Origin: an uncultured Spartobacteria bacterium | GTDB lineage: Bacteria; Verrucomicrobiota; Verrucomicrobiia; Chthoniobacterales; Terrimicrobiaceae | Reading direction: 5' to 3' | DNA length: 64,000 nucleotides | NCBI GenBank assembly: GCA_937960895.1 | Contig: CALCJD010000025.1 | Coordinates: 1-64,000, forward strand | In this document: positions 50,246 through 59,419 of the stretch, piece after piece | Position numbering within the stretch: position 1 is the first letter of the stretch | Layout of the letters: the number at the start of each line of letters is the position of its first letter | Position numbers and translations under genes: made by a program | Notes under the pieces: generated by a model | The model's input: the letters and a program-made list of their open reading frames with translations, nothing else | Told to the model about the DNA's origin: nothing | Databases searched by the model: none

Positions 50246-51647
50246 GGTCCCCCTCCTTACGCGCCGGGACGGGCGCGCGCCAGGCCTGGGGGTCGGCGGG
50301 AAGCACGGCGAGCAATCCCTCGTCGACCGTGGCAATTTCGGGGGAATCACCCACCCGGACCCGAACCTGACCCGCCTCGGCCGTGCCGAACGCCGCGCTC
50401 GCGACGGTCTGCTCGCCGGCGGTGGCTTCCGGGGTGTTTTCGGACAGCACGGAAAGAAACTCCACCTTCACTTGCGGGGTCACAAGTCCGGCGGCGGAAA
50501 GTTTCGCGCCGGTGATCGGGGTGAAGTCGGAGACCTCCGCCGTCGCCAGGGCGCTGACCAGGGCCTGCACCGCGGCGTCGCTGGCGGGTGCCGTGGCGCC
50601 GCCCGACACAAGAACCCATCCCTCGCCGTCGCGATTCAGGACAAGGGTGCGTTCGGGCGAGGTGATGCGAATGCGGTCCACGATGTCAAGGTTGACCGGC
50701 AGCAGTTTCCGATCCCGCAGCGTGGCGGGGGTGATGTCCAGCAGCTCCGCCGCCTCGGCGGGCAGGCGGTAGACGGAATCCCGCGCGGTGAACTGTCCGT
50801 ACAGTTCGCCGTTCTGTCCCGTGCCCAGCCGCAGGGTTTGCGGACGGTCCGAGCCTTCCGCGTAAAAGGTGATTTCCTTCTGGCCTTCCACGATGCCGTA
50901 GGTGCCGAGATCGCCGGAATCCTCGGAGATGTACTCCGTCACGCGGAGTCCGAGGAGAAAGTTGAGAAATTCCGCCACCCGGGCCCCGTCGGCGGGGACG
51001 TGCAGGGGACGGACCATCTTCCAGCCGCGCGCCTCCTGCACCAGCTCGATCTCGCCGTCCGGCCGCCGGATCAACACGCGGTCAATCTGGGCGGGCCTGA
51101 GATCGGTGAGACGGCGGTCCCGGAAATCCCCCGCCGGCCGGAAGGCCTGGCGCAGGATCCGGTCGCTCACAAGATAAACGTCCCGCGAGTCGCCGACCCG
51201 CACGTAAAGGCGGTCCTCGTTGGCTCCCTCCTTGCCGAGGTGAAGGACGACTTTGCGCGGACCGTCAAATTCGATGCGCCGCTTCGGATTGCGCAGACCG
51301 TATTTGCCGAGGTTTTTTTCGCCCCCGATCTCGCGTCCGTCGATGCGGTCGAGAAACTGCAGTTCCGCGGCGGTCTGCAAAAGCCTTTCCACTTCGACGG
51401 TGGCGGCGCGGTCCTTGGATTTTTCCCCCAGCTGCCAGCCGTTGCCGCGCCGGCGCAGCACCACTTCGGAGTCCCCGGAAACAATGCGGAGCCGGGTGAC
51501 CTCCGAGGGATTCAGCGAAAGCACCCGGCGGTCCCGGGCGATGAGATCCCGCTCGCGCGGACTGACGGTGAGCGGTTCGTAGATGGCCAGGAAAACCACC
51601 GCCGCCACGGCGAGCCCCACGAGGACAATGGTGGACCAGCGGTTCAT
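50226..51647 (-). CDS. DUF4340 membrane-anchored protein
   Basis: A 473-residue protein with one N-terminal span (RWSTIVLVGLAVAAVVFLAI, residues about 3-22) and a large extracytoplasmic part containing repeated beta-rich units (ERTLVLNRDGEGWVLVSGG, GEIELVQEARGWKMVRP), typical of DUF4340. Such proteins usually follow GldG-like proteins in ABC transporter operons, as here. The ATG overlaps the GldG-like stop (ATGA). The 3' end overlaps convergent thrS by 20 bases. Confidence 0.9.
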   Translation of the reverse strand: MNRWSTIVLVGLAVAAVVFLAIYEPLTVSPRERDLIARDRRVLSLNPSEVTRLRIVSGDSEVVLRRRGNGWQLGEKSKDRAATVEVERLLQTAAELQFLDRIDGREIGGEKNLGKYGLRNPKRRIEFDGPRKVVLHLGKEGANEDRLYVRVGDSRDVYLVSDRILRQAFRPAGDFRDRRLTDLRPAQIDRVLIRRPDGEIELVQEARGWKMVRPLHVPADGARVAEFLNFLLGLRVTEYISEDSGDLGTYGIVEGQKEITFYAEGSDRPQTLRLGTGQNGELYGQFTARDSVYRLPAEAAELLDITPATLRDRKLLPVNLDIVDRIRITSPERTLVLNRDGEGWVLVSGGATAPASDAAVQALVSALATAEVSDFTPITGAKLSAAGLVTPQVKVEFLSVLSENTPEATAGEQTVASAAFGTAEAGQVRVRVGDSPEIATVDEGLLAVLPADPQAWRAPVPARKEGDLTPSAP

Positions 51648-53143
51648 GCGCGGCGCCGGAGCCATGCGATCAGGCCGAGCAGGGCGGCCGCCCCCGGAAT
51701 GATCAGCATGGTGTACATGTTGATGGTGCGGAGTTGAAGGTCGGTGAGATTGAGCGTGAAGTGCTGGATGGCCTTCGGTGCCACGCCGGTGAGGCGTCCG
51801 CGGTCCATCAGCCAGTTCGAGGCGCTGAGCAGGAAGTCGAGGCTTGATTGCTTGAGCGTGCCGTCGAGGACGAAGTCGCTGTTGCCCACCACGACCATCT
51901 TGGCGTTTTCCACCTTGACCCGGTCGTCGCTCACACCGCCCCGCGCCGCGGCGGCCGCCACGTAGACCGGATATCCGTCGTCGATCCCGTCGTCGTAACG
52001 CACGGGCTTGTTCTGGCCGGAGACATACTGGAACTCGCCCCAGAACTCCTCGTCCGCCCGGATGAGCGGCCAGATCTGTACGCCGTCGGCCTGGGATTTC
52101 TGGACGTTGAAATCCAGCGACTGGGTGGGCCCTTCCAGCAGGATCTGCATGCCGGCCATGCGGCGGGTGATCGAGTTGCCCTCCAGCATGAAGCCGGTCA
52201 CGGCGTCAACGAGGATGCGCGTGATGCCGGGTTCCAGCGGAAGCCGCATCAGGCGGATGACCCGGTTTTCAATCGGAGTGATGCCGCCGGCTTTTTGCAG
52301 GATGCCATGGAGGAGGGGCGTCTTGGCCAGCGGATCGAGCAGTACGAGCAGGCGGCCCTTTTCGAGGCTGTATTTCCCGATGATCTCCGCCTCGCGCTCG
52401 GTGAGGTCGTATTTGAGGCCCACCAGAAAGAGGGCGGCGCAGTCGGCGGGGATGCTTTCCAGCGAGGCGAGGGACAATGGGGCGACCCGCACGTTCTGCC
52501 GCTCAAGATAATCCTTGAACGCGGAAATCGGGGACGCGCCTTCGACGGGCGGCTCCCCATGGCCCTGGAGGAAGTAGGCCTTGAGACGCTCGGGATTGAG
52601 GAGGCTGATGATGGCATTGGTGAGGGCCTGCTCGCCCTTGAAGGCCAGCACCCGCGGCGGCATTCCGCTGGCTATGGGGGTGAGGTCGAATTCGGCCATT
52701 TCGGACACCGGGACAAATTTCACCCGTCCGTCGTAATCAAGAATGACCACGTTCTCCTCGGCGGTGAACTGGTATTTGGCCTGCAGCTCCCGTGCCCGGG
52801 AGGGATCGCGGGTCTGGTCCACATACTCCACCTTGATGTTTTTCCGTCCCGAGAAGACGAGCTCTTTGAGGAGATTGTAGACGTCGTTGAAGATCAGCGC
52901 GTCGGCCGACGGGGTGGTCTTCGAAAACACCACCGTGATGCGCATGGGCGTGGAGCTCTTCAGATCGCGCAGGACGCGGCGGGTCTGGTCGGCGAGGACA
53001 AACTTCTGGTTCCGCGAGAAATCCCAGCGGGCGTAATGGTTGAACGCGAAATAATTGACCGCCCCGAGCAGCACGAGCGCGGCCAGGATCTGCAGGGTGA
53101 CGTTGAACCGGATGGTCCGGCGGGGAATGGTTACTTTTTCCAT
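51644..53143 (-). CDS. GldG-like ABC transporter accessory protein
   Basis: A 499-residue membrane protein with spans at the N-terminus (FNVTLQILAALVLLGAVNYFAFN) and C-terminus (MLIIPGAAALLGLIAWLRRRA), flanking an extracytoplasmic part with the GldG/IFT52-like domain (YFLQGHGEPPVEG, PADCAALFLVG, LLVLLDPLA). It pairs with the permease upstream and DUF4340 downstream in the arrangement of bacterial gliding-type ABC systems. The substrate is unknown. Its 5' end overlaps the permease gene by 13 bases. Confidence 0.88.
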   Translation of the reverse strand: MEKVTIPRRTIRFNVTLQILAALVLLGAVNYFAFNHYARWDFSRNQKFVLADQTRRVLRDLKSSTPMRITVVFSKTTPSADALIFNDVYNLLKELVFSGRKNIKVEYVDQTRDPSRARELQAKYQFTAEENVVILDYDGRVKFVPVSEMAEFDLTPIASGMPPRVLAFKGEQALTNAIISLLNPERLKAYFLQGHGEPPVEGASPISAFKDYLERQNVRVAPLSLASLESIPADCAALFLVGLKYDLTEREAEIIGKYSLEKGRLLVLLDPLAKTPLLHGILQKAGGITPIENRVIRLMRLPLEPGITRILVDAVTGFMLEGNSITRRMAGMQILLEGPTQSLDFNVQKSQADGVQIWPLIRADEEFWGEFQYVSGQNKPVRYDDGIDDGYPVYVAAAAARGGVSDDRVKVENAKMVVVGNSDFVLDGTLKQSSLDFLLSASNWLMDRGRLTGVAPKAIQHFTLNLTDLQLRTINMYTMLIIPGAAALLGLIAWLRRRA

Positions 53144-53886
53144 CTCCGGTATTGGAAGACGTGCAGGGTCAGAAACAGCGTGAAGGCGGTCATGCTGAGA
53201 TAAAAGACCACCGGCCGCGTATCAAAGAGTCCGCGGGAGAATTCCTTCATGTGCTCCACCGTGGAGAAATAATACGTGAGCTCGATCAGGAACGGCGCCG
53301 AACTCGGCAGCAGCTGCGCGAGCAGGTTGATGAAAAACATCGCGCAGATGGCGGCAAAGGCGGCGATGGCGGCGACGATTTGATTCTGCGTGAGGGCCGA
53401 CGCCAGGCAGCCGATCGCCAGATAAAACATGCCCACCAGAACGAGGATCGTGTAGGCGCCGAGGTAGCAGCTGAACGAGGTGGCGGCCGGCCGGTGCGCC
53501 ACAAGCTGGAAGATCCAGAAATAGAGGACGCTCGGCAGCCAGAGCACGGCGTAGAAGACAAACGCGCCGAAGAATTTCGCCAGCACGACCTGCCAGTCCC
53601 GCACGGGCGCGGTCATGAGCGATTCAATGGTGCCCAGTTTGTACTCCTCGCTGAACAGGCGCATGGTGAGCAGCGGGAAGATGAGCACCAGCGGGAACCA
53701 GAACAGGATGGTGTTGAAAAACGCCTCGACCACCGTGACCTGTCCGGTCTCGCGGTTCAGGGCGTTCAGGCCCGAGTGGAAATTGAATCCCGTGAGCAGG
53801 AGAAAAAAGAAGAGCACCACATACGCCAGCGGTGTCCGGAAGTAGTGGGCGATTTCGCGTTTCAGCAGGGTGAAAAAGCGGCGCAT
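53131..53886 (-). CDS. ABC-2 type permease (GldF-like)
   Basis: A 251-residue inner-membrane protein with six spans. FFTLLKREIAHYFRTPLAYVV at the N-terminus and RLFSEEYKLGTIESLMTAPV in the cytosolic loop are typical of GldF and ABC-2 permeases. It is the membrane component of the ABC transporter with the ATPase upstream (gap 103 bases) and GldG-like and DUF4340 proteins downstream. Confidence 0.92.
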   Translation of the reverse strand: MRRFFTLLKREIAHYFRTPLAYVVLFFFLLLTGFNFHSGLNALNRETGQVTVVEAFFNTILFWFPLVLIFPLLTMRLFSEEYKLGTIESLMTAPVRDWQVVLAKFFGAFVFYAVLWLPSVLYFWIFQLVAHRPAATSFSCYLGAYTILVLVGMFYLAIGCLASALTQNQIVAAIAAFAAICAMFFINLLAQLLPSSAPFLIELTYYFSTVEHMKEFSRGLFDTRPVVFYLSMTAFTLFLTLHVFQYRRWKK

Positions 53887-53989
53887 GAATCAGAAAAGGG
53901 TGGACGGAATTTCGGCGGGGAAACGGCGCGAAACGCCCGGGCGGCGCGTATGTGCGCCCGCGCGGGCCGTGGGGTTGGTCCGGACCGGA

Positions 53990-54922
53990 TCAGCGTTCAT
54001 CCGCATGGGTGACCTCCGCAAAGACCTCCTCAAGGGTGGCGCCCCGGCGCGTGAGTTCACGCACGGGCCATTTTTCCGCGACGGCGAGTTCGTGGATCCG
54101 TTCGCGCGGATCGCCGTCGGTGGAGAGCGTGAAACGGGTCCAGTCGCCGGCGGGGTGGTGGCTGACATCCTTCACGCCGGCCAGGGCGCGCAGTTTCGAC
54201 GCGGCGGCCTTGAGGTTGTCGACCTTCATCTCGACGACGGTCTCGCCGCTGGCGGAAAGCTGCCGGCGCAGGTTTTCCGGCGTGTCCATGGCCTCGATTT
54301 TGCCCTTGTTGATGATGATGACGCGCGAACAGGTCATTTCCACCTCGGGCAGGATGTGGGTGGAGATGAGGATGGTGTGATGGCGGCGCAGATTCTTGAT
54401 GAGTTCGCGCACCTGCCGGATCTGGTTGGGGTCGAGGCCGATGGTCGGTTCGTCGAGAATGAGCAGGTCCGGCTCGTGGATCATGGCGTCGGCCAGTCCC
54501 ACCCGCTGGCGGTAGCCCTTCGAGAGCGCGCCGATCATCTTGCGGCTCACCTCGCCGAGTCCGCACAGGTCGCAGACATCGGTGAGGCGTTCCTTGATGC
54601 GGCGTCCGGGCACCCCCTTGAGCGCGGCGCGAAAGCGCAGGTATTCGTGCACGCGCATGTCGGCCGGCAGCGGAACATTCTCCGGCATGTAGCCGATGTG
54701 TTCCCGGGCGCGGAGGGATTCCTTGAAGATGTCGTAGCCGGCAATTTCCGCCCGGCCCGAGGTGGGCGGCAGATAGCAGGTGAGCATGCGCATGGTCGTG
54801 CTCTTGCCGGCGCCGTTGGGGCCGAGAAATCCGACGATTTCCCCCCGTTCCACATGAAAATCAATGCCGTCCACCGCAGTGACACTGCCATAGCGTTTTG
54901 TGAGAGCCTCGACTTTGATCAT
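53990..54922 (-). CDS. ABC transporter ATP-binding protein (GldA-like)
   Basis: A 310-residue cytosolic ATPase. Walker A GPNGAGKST near residue 37, signature LSKGYRQRVGLADAM, Walker B LLILDEPTIGLDPNQ and the switch His in ISTHILPEVE are all present. A C-terminal domain (about 225-310) after the ATPase fold is typical of ABC-2 exporters. First gene of the four-gene transporter block. Confidence 0.95.
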   Translation of the reverse strand: MIKVEALTKRYGSVTAVDGIDFHVERGEIVGFLGPNGAGKSTTMRMLTCYLPPTSGRAEIAGYDIFKESLRAREHIGYMPENVPLPADMRVHEYLRFRAALKGVPGRRIKERLTDVCDLCGLGEVSRKMIGALSKGYRQRVGLADAMIHEPDLLILDEPTIGLDPNQIRQVRELIKNLRRHHTILISTHILPEVEMTCSRVIIINKGKIEAMDTPENLRRQLSASGETVVEMKVDNLKAAASKLRALAGVKDVSHHPAGDWTRFTLSTDGDPRERIHELAVAEKWPVRELTRRGATLEEVFAEVTHADER

Positions 54923-55001
54923 GAATGTGGTCCGCGCTGAGCGTGGGTAAACCCCAAAGACTAGAGCAGGTTCATCCCCACGCGCAATGGGGAAGCGCGG
55001 A

Positions 55002-55487
55002 TCACGACCGCGCCGGCCGCCTCCCCGGCAGGGCGAAAACCACGGCCAGCAGGCTGCCGGCGGTGACCTCGATCGAGCGTGTGACGGCGATGAAGGGGCC
55101 GCTCGAAGGCTGGAGCAGGGACGATCCGATGATCAGGGCCACGGTGACCAGCACGATGCGCCAGCCGGCCCGCGAGGAAAGGAAGGCCCAGCAAATGAGG
55201 GAGGAGAGGGCCAGCCCGACCGGCAGCAGCCATTTGGGCAGTCCAAACAGAAAAATCAACCCCATGGCGAGGCAGGAGCCCAGGACGGTGAGACCCAGCC
55301 GCGACGCGCCCGCCTTCCAGGCGGCCCGAAGGTCCGGGTCGTAGACGAGCACAAAGGAGATGATCGCCCATTGCGGGTCGGTGCCGAAGGACCAGAACAC
55401 CAGTCCGAGCAGCAGCGAACCCAGCGCAACCGCCAGAATGGTGGACAGGGCTTCCGTGCGCGGCATGCGGGACATACGGGGAAGCAT
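55002..55487 (-). CDS. FUSC-like small membrane protein
   Basis: A 161-residue inner-membrane protein with about five spans. SFVLVYDPDLRAAWKAGASR and LIIGSSLLQPSSGPFIAVTR are typical of the FUSC (fusaric acid resistance-like) membrane half. Full FUSC proteins are about 340-700 residues, so this is a half-length or truncated form. The start could also be ATG 55475. Neighbours do not suggest a substrate. Confidence 0.72.
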   Translation of the reverse strand: MLPRMSRMPRTEALSTILAVALGSLLLGLVFWSFGTDPQWAIISFVLVYDPDLRAAWKAGASRLGLTVLGSCLAMGLIFLFGLPKWLLPVGLALSSLICWAFLSSRAGWRIVLVTVALIIGSSLLQPSSGPFIAVTRSIEVTAGSLLAVVFALPGRRPARS

Positions 55488-55557
55488 ACCTTTTTCGCCC
55501 CGGCGCGAAAGCGCTTGTTGGATGAACCCTTCCGGCGCGGTACGCCGGCGGGTCGCG

Positions 55558-55770
55558 CTATTTCTGCCAGAGCGCGCGGATTTCCTCCTGGGTGAGCAGG
55601 GTGGCGCCCTTGATCAGGCGGCAGAATTCCTTCTTGGTGACATGATGGTGGGAGCCCTCCCCGGTGCCGAAATCCTTCACGTCCTTGTAATGGACGGCGA
55701 GGCGTTCGAGTTTGACGATGCGGTAACAGGAATCGCCCTGTCGCCAGACCTGGTTTTGCTGGAGTTTCAT
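55558..55770 (-). CDS. Small conserved protein of unknown function
   Basis: A 70-residue, basic, cysteine-containing protein starting MKLQQNQVWRQGDSCYRIVK. The end reads GATLLTQEEIRALWQK. The first half resembles a small beta-barrel. Its ATG overlaps the PAP2 stop (ATGA), so it is probably translated in tandem with it. A GC hairpin downstream (CCGGCG/CGCCGG) has no T-run. Confidence 0.72.
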   Translation of the reverse strand: MKLQQNQVWRQGDSCYRIVKLERLAVHYKDVKDFGTGEGSHHHVTKKEFCRLIKGATLLTQEEIRALWQK

Positions 55771-56498
55771 GAATCGGCGCTTTTGGGTTCGACCGCGCCA
55801 CGACGCTGGAGCCAGTAGGCGGTCATGGCACAGACAATCGCATACGCCGTGCCGGCGGACCAGCCGGCGATGACGTCGGTCGGATAATGCACGCCCAGAT
55901 AAATCCGGGACAGACCGATGAGAAAGGTCAGGGCGAGGGCGGACGCAATAAAATAGAGGCGCACCCGGCGGGATTTGACCGATCGCGCCAGCATCACCGC
56001 CAGGGTGAGGTAAATGATGGAGGAAATCATGGAGTGTCCGCTCGGATAGCTGGCCGAGCTCACTTCCGAGAGATGAGGTACGACGTCGGGCCGTTCGCGT
56101 GCGAACCAGGCCTTGAGCGCCTTGTTGAGGAGGGTTCCACCGAGAGCCGCCACCAGGAGAAAAACCGTCGCCCGATACCGACCCCGCAGCAGGAGGTAAC
56201 CGGTGACCAAGACGGTCGTGAGCGTGAGCACGGCGCCGCCACCCAGCGCGGAAATGTCGAGTCCCACATGACGCAGCCAGCGAGGGCCGATGGGCTGGGA
56301 GGGGTCTGCGGGCGACCTCAGCGCACGCATCCATTGGCGTTCGGTCTCGTGCAGGCCGCCGTGCTGAACCAGGTCGGTGATTTCGACAAAAAGGGTCAGA
56401 CTGCCGAAAAACGCGGCCGCGGCCAGCAGAAGCACCAAGTCCTTCCACCCGAAGCGCCGCAGGCGGTCGCCCCAGAAGGGGAGGGAGGAATTTTTCAT
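55767..56498 (-). CDS. PAP2 family phosphatase
   Basis: A 243-residue inner-membrane phosphatase with about six spans. The three phosphatase motifs are complete: KAWFARERP, YPSGHSM, and SRIYLGVHYPTDVIAGW. Likely substrates are undecaprenyl pyrophosphate, phosphatidic acid or a related lipid phosphate. ATG at 56498 chosen at the conserved start. It is followed by the 70-residue protein gene and is divergent from the sugar kinase. Confidence 0.92.
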   Translation of the reverse strand: MKNSSLPFWGDRLRRFGWKDLVLLLAAAAFFGSLTLFVEITDLVQHGGLHETERQWMRALRSPADPSQPIGPRWLRHVGLDISALGGGAVLTLTTVLVTGYLLLRGRYRATVFLLVAALGGTLLNKALKAWFARERPDVVPHLSEVSSASYPSGHSMISSIIYLTLAVMLARSVKSRRVRLYFIASALALTFLIGLSRIYLGVHYPTDVIAGWSAGTAYAIVCAMTAYWLQRRGAVEPKSADS

Positions 56499-56595
56499 GA
56501 ACCTCCAGTCTACATCCCCGGGCCGGCCGGGGGAAACCGCAAAGGACAACGTGCCGCATTGACACCCGTCGTTGCCTCCGCCAAGTTGGGGAACG

Positions 56596-57558
56596 GTGTC
56601 CTCTCTTCCGCCCGTTTTGTGTTTTGGCGAAGCGCTCGGCCTGGTGGCGGCGCAGATGACAGCGCCCGGCAGTTCGTCGTCACCGGCCACCCTGACGTTT
56701 GCCGGGGCGGAGTCCAACGTGGCGATCGGTCTCGCGCGCCAGGGGGTGCCCGTGGCGTATTTTTCCGCGGTGGGGGAGGATTGGTTCGGCCAGGCCATCC
56801 GGCGTTCGCTGGCCGCGGAGGGCGTGGATGCGGGCGGTGTGCGGGTGGACCGGCAGGCCCGCACCGGCCTGATGATCAAGCAGCCGCAGGTGCTGAGCGA
56901 GCCGTCGGTGGTTTATTACCGCGAGGATTCGGCCTTTGCCCGCAATGCGATGGAAATCGCCCGGGAGATTCCGGTGCAGGCGGACGGCGTGTTGTTTGTT
57001 TCCGGAATCACGCCGGCCCTGCGACCGGACATCGGCCGGGCCTTTTTGGAACTGCTGAAACGCGCCGCCGCGGGCGGCATGCGGATTTATTTCGACATCA
57101 ATTTCCGCTCCCGGCTCTGGACGTGGGAGCAGGCGCGCGGGACGCTGTGTCCCCTGCTGCCGTTTTGCCAGGTGGTGTTCAGCAGCGAAACCGAGGCGCG
57201 TTCCCTGACCGGCGAATCCGGCGATTTCGAAAAAGCCGCCGCCGCGCTCCTCCGTCTGGGAGCGAAGGAGGTCATCATCAAGCGCGGTCCCGAGGGGGCG
57301 AGTTATTTTTCGGAAGGGTCCCGGTTTGATGGCGCCGCGCACCGGATCCCCTTCGTGGTGGATCCCATCGGCGCGGGAGACGCCTTCGATGCCGGCTTTG
57401 TGGCGGGACGCATCAAAGGTTATGACCTCGAAAAATGCCTCGCCCTGGGAGCCATCCTGGGCGCGGCGGCCTGTTCGTTCACGGGCGACTGGGAGGGTCT
57501 GCCCCTGGAACCCCAGACCCGGCGCCTGCTTGAGGGGGATTTGGAAAGCGCGCGGTAG
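56596..57558 (+). CDS. PfkB family sugar kinase (2-keto-3-deoxygluconate kinase-like)
   Basis: A 320-residue cytosolic kinase. VLCFGEALGLVAAQM and AGAESNVAIGLARQG at the N-terminus and DPIGAGDAFDAGFVAG (catalytic Asp and anion hole) are PfkB motifs. The start motif and overall sequence suit KDG or ribokinase-like kinases, and KDG would link to the uronate isomerase at 11833, but that is inference. GTG at 56596, with GGGGA four bases upstream, is preferred over TTG 56572. It is one base before the downstream ATG, so the two genes are coupled. Confidence 0.85.
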   Translation: MSSLPPVLCFGEALGLVAAQMTAPGSSSSPATLTFAGAESNVAIGLARQGVPVAYFSAVGEDWFGQAIRRSLAAEGVDAGGVRVDRQARTGLMIKQPQVLSEPSVVYYREDSAFARNAMEIAREIPVQADGVLFVSGITPALRPDIGRAFLELLKRAAAGGMRIYFDINFRSRLWTWEQARGTLCPLLPFCQVVFSSETEARSLTGESGDFEKAAAALLRLGAKEVIIKRGPEGASYFSEGSRFDGAAHRIPFVVDPIGAGDAFDAGFVAGRIKGYDLEKCLALGAILGAAACSFTGDWEGLPLEPQTRRLLEGDLESAR

Positions 57559-57559
57559 G

Positions 57560-59410
57560 ATGAAAACGGTCGCCGCTCTGGTTATCGCCCTGACCGGGAC
57601 CACCCGGTGGGCCGGCGGCGCCGGGTTTGAGGATTTTCTCCGTGAGACGAAGGTTCCGGAGAAAATCGTTTTTCCCGAGGGAGCGGATCCGGAGTCCGGA
57701 CCGTTCGGAAGGGAAATTGCGTTGTATCGCCGCGTTTCCGAGCCGTTTCGCCGGCTGCTCGAGCGAGGGCCGGTCCCCTCCGTCGATTACCAGACCCATG
57801 AGGAGGATTACGGACGGCTGCGCGAGGCCGTTTTTGCGCGGCAGGGCGGTCCGTTCACCGACCGGGTGCTGTCCTGGCGGTGGGGCGGATGGTGCGGCAC
57901 GGGCAGTCACCGGTTCCTCGTGCCACATTCGCAAACCCTCCTCTGCGCGCTGGTGGCGGATGAACGCTGGTGCGAAGCCGCCGGAGCCGCCCTGGCCCTG
58001 TCCCCGGAAACGGACCCCCGCCTGGCATGGAAAATCCTCGAAGCCTGCCCGGGAACCCCGGAGGAAATTCTCACCGGGGGATTGGCGCTGGCGATGAAGC
58101 ATGGATCGGGATGGGAGCTGGAGGCACAGGAACTCCCCCTGCTGGCCTTGATGGCCGGCCTGCCCGGCGACGAAAAGGTTCGCAGGCTCATCGAACTCGC
58201 CTCGGTGGCGCCGGCCCCGTCCCTTTCGCAGTATTTTCAGGTTCTGGGCAAATGCGTTCCCCGAGGGCCACAACCCAATGGGAGGTGGGGGATCGCCTTT
58301 GGCGGGAGCGGTCTCCACAGTGTGACGGCGGGCAAGGTTTCCGCGGAGGGACAGAAGATGGCCCTCGATTTTCTTTGCGCCCAGGCGTCGCCCAAGCTTC
58401 CGGTGGACGCTGCGAAAACGCTGGCCGAAATGTTTTTCGGGAAACACCAGCCGGCGATGATTGATGCCGCGCGCAGGCTCCTCGATCACCCGTCACAATC
58501 CGTGGCCGATGCCGCCGCCAGGGTGCTGACGGATGCGGGGGAGAGTTTCCCCGTGCCGAAAAAACCGGGCCCGCTTCGCTATCGGATTCTTGTGAACGGC
58601 ACCCCCTACGCCAATCGGAAGGTCGACTGGACCGTTCCCGGTCTGGGGGCACAGGTCACAACCACGGCGGAGGGAATTGCCGAGATCCCGAGGGATTTTT
58701 TTCTCGATCATCCCGAGGTCCGCCGGTTTGCCCTGCGCAGCGGGGAACTGCCTTCCATGGACGATCCCTGGTTTGGAGTGATGGTCGTTCCCACCCCCGG
58801 TTCCGATTCCCCGGTCGATGTCCGGATCGTGACCGAGCCCACCCGGATCCGTCTTCAATGGGACCGTCCTCTGCCCGAGTTGGCCTCTTCCGACATGACC
58901 GTGGTTCTCTGGGGAGAGCAAAGTGCCGACCGGCAAAAGCTGATCACTTGGAGTCCCGCCACGTTCACCCTTCCCGTGCAGCCGCAGGTCGTCTTTCCCC
59001 AACTTGCTCCGGGAACGTACCGTCTGGAAATCCGCATTCCCGGGTGCGAGTCGTGGACCGGCTTGGTCACCGCCGGAAAGACCGTCGAGGTTTCTCTGAA
59101 GCGGGCTTCGGACGTGCGGTTTTCGGTCACGCCTCCGGCCCCCTGGCGTGCCCATCACCTCTTTCGGGAACTTCATCAGGACGGCCGGCGCATTTCCGCG
59201 GACTGGGACCATCAGGCCCTTCGTTTCCGGGGAGTGCCCACGGGTTCGTATGTGCTCCGGATTCCCTCAAGTCACGAGATTCGTTCGAAAGTGATCGGTC
59301 TTCTGCCGGACGGTCCGGAATTCGAGGGGCGGGAAATTCCCTTCGAGGTGTCCCCTTCCTCTCCGCCGGTAATGGACCTGGGTTCTTTCGAACTGAAACC
59401 GTCGTCCTGA
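57560..59410 (+). CDS. Secreted protein of unknown function
   Basis: A 616-residue probably exported protein: signal-like MKTVAALVIALTGTTRWAGG, an N-terminal half rich in helices with HEAT-like repeats, and C-terminal beta-rich parts possibly with carboxypeptidase-regulatory or Ig-like folds (APGTYRLEIRIPGCESW; PTGSYVLRIPSSHEI). I recognise no enzyme motif. It starts one base after the sugar kinase stop and so is probably cotranscribed, although its role is unknown. The end is nine bases from the convergent murI. Confidence 0.65.
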   Translation: MKTVAALVIALTGTTRWAGGAGFEDFLRETKVPEKIVFPEGADPESGPFGREIALYRRVSEPFRRLLERGPVPSVDYQTHEEDYGRLREAVFARQGGPFTDRVLSWRWGGWCGTGSHRFLVPHSQTLLCALVADERWCEAAGAALALSPETDPRLAWKILEACPGTPEEILTGGLALAMKHGSGWELEAQELPLLALMAGLPGDEKVRRLIELASVAPAPSLSQYFQVLGKCVPRGPQPNGRWGIAFGGSGLHSVTAGKVSAEGQKMALDFLCAQASPKLPVDAAKTLAEMFFGKHQPAMIDAARRLLDHPSQSVADAAARVLTDAGESFPVPKKPGPLRYRILVNGTPYANRKVDWTVPGLGAQVTTTAEGIAEIPRDFFLDHPEVRRFALRSGELPSMDDPWFGVMVVPTPGSDSPVDVRIVTEPTRIRLQWDRPLPELASSDMTVVLWGEQSADRQKLITWSPATFTLPVQPQVVFPQLAPGTYRLEIRIPGCESWTGLVTAGKTVEVSLKRASDVRFSVTPPAPWRAHHLFRELHQDGRRISADWDHQALRFRGVPTGSYVLRIPSSHEIRSKVIGLLPDGPEFEGREIPFEVSPSSPPVMDLGSFELKPSS

Positions 59411-59419
59411 ACGAACCGG

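Noticed and set aside
46928..50350. A 1140-residue minus-strand open frame
   Set aside because: It is antisense to prfC, the Trm112-like gene and thrS, all with clear family motifs. Long antisense frames are expected in such high-GC DNA, and its translation is low-complexity with no domain.
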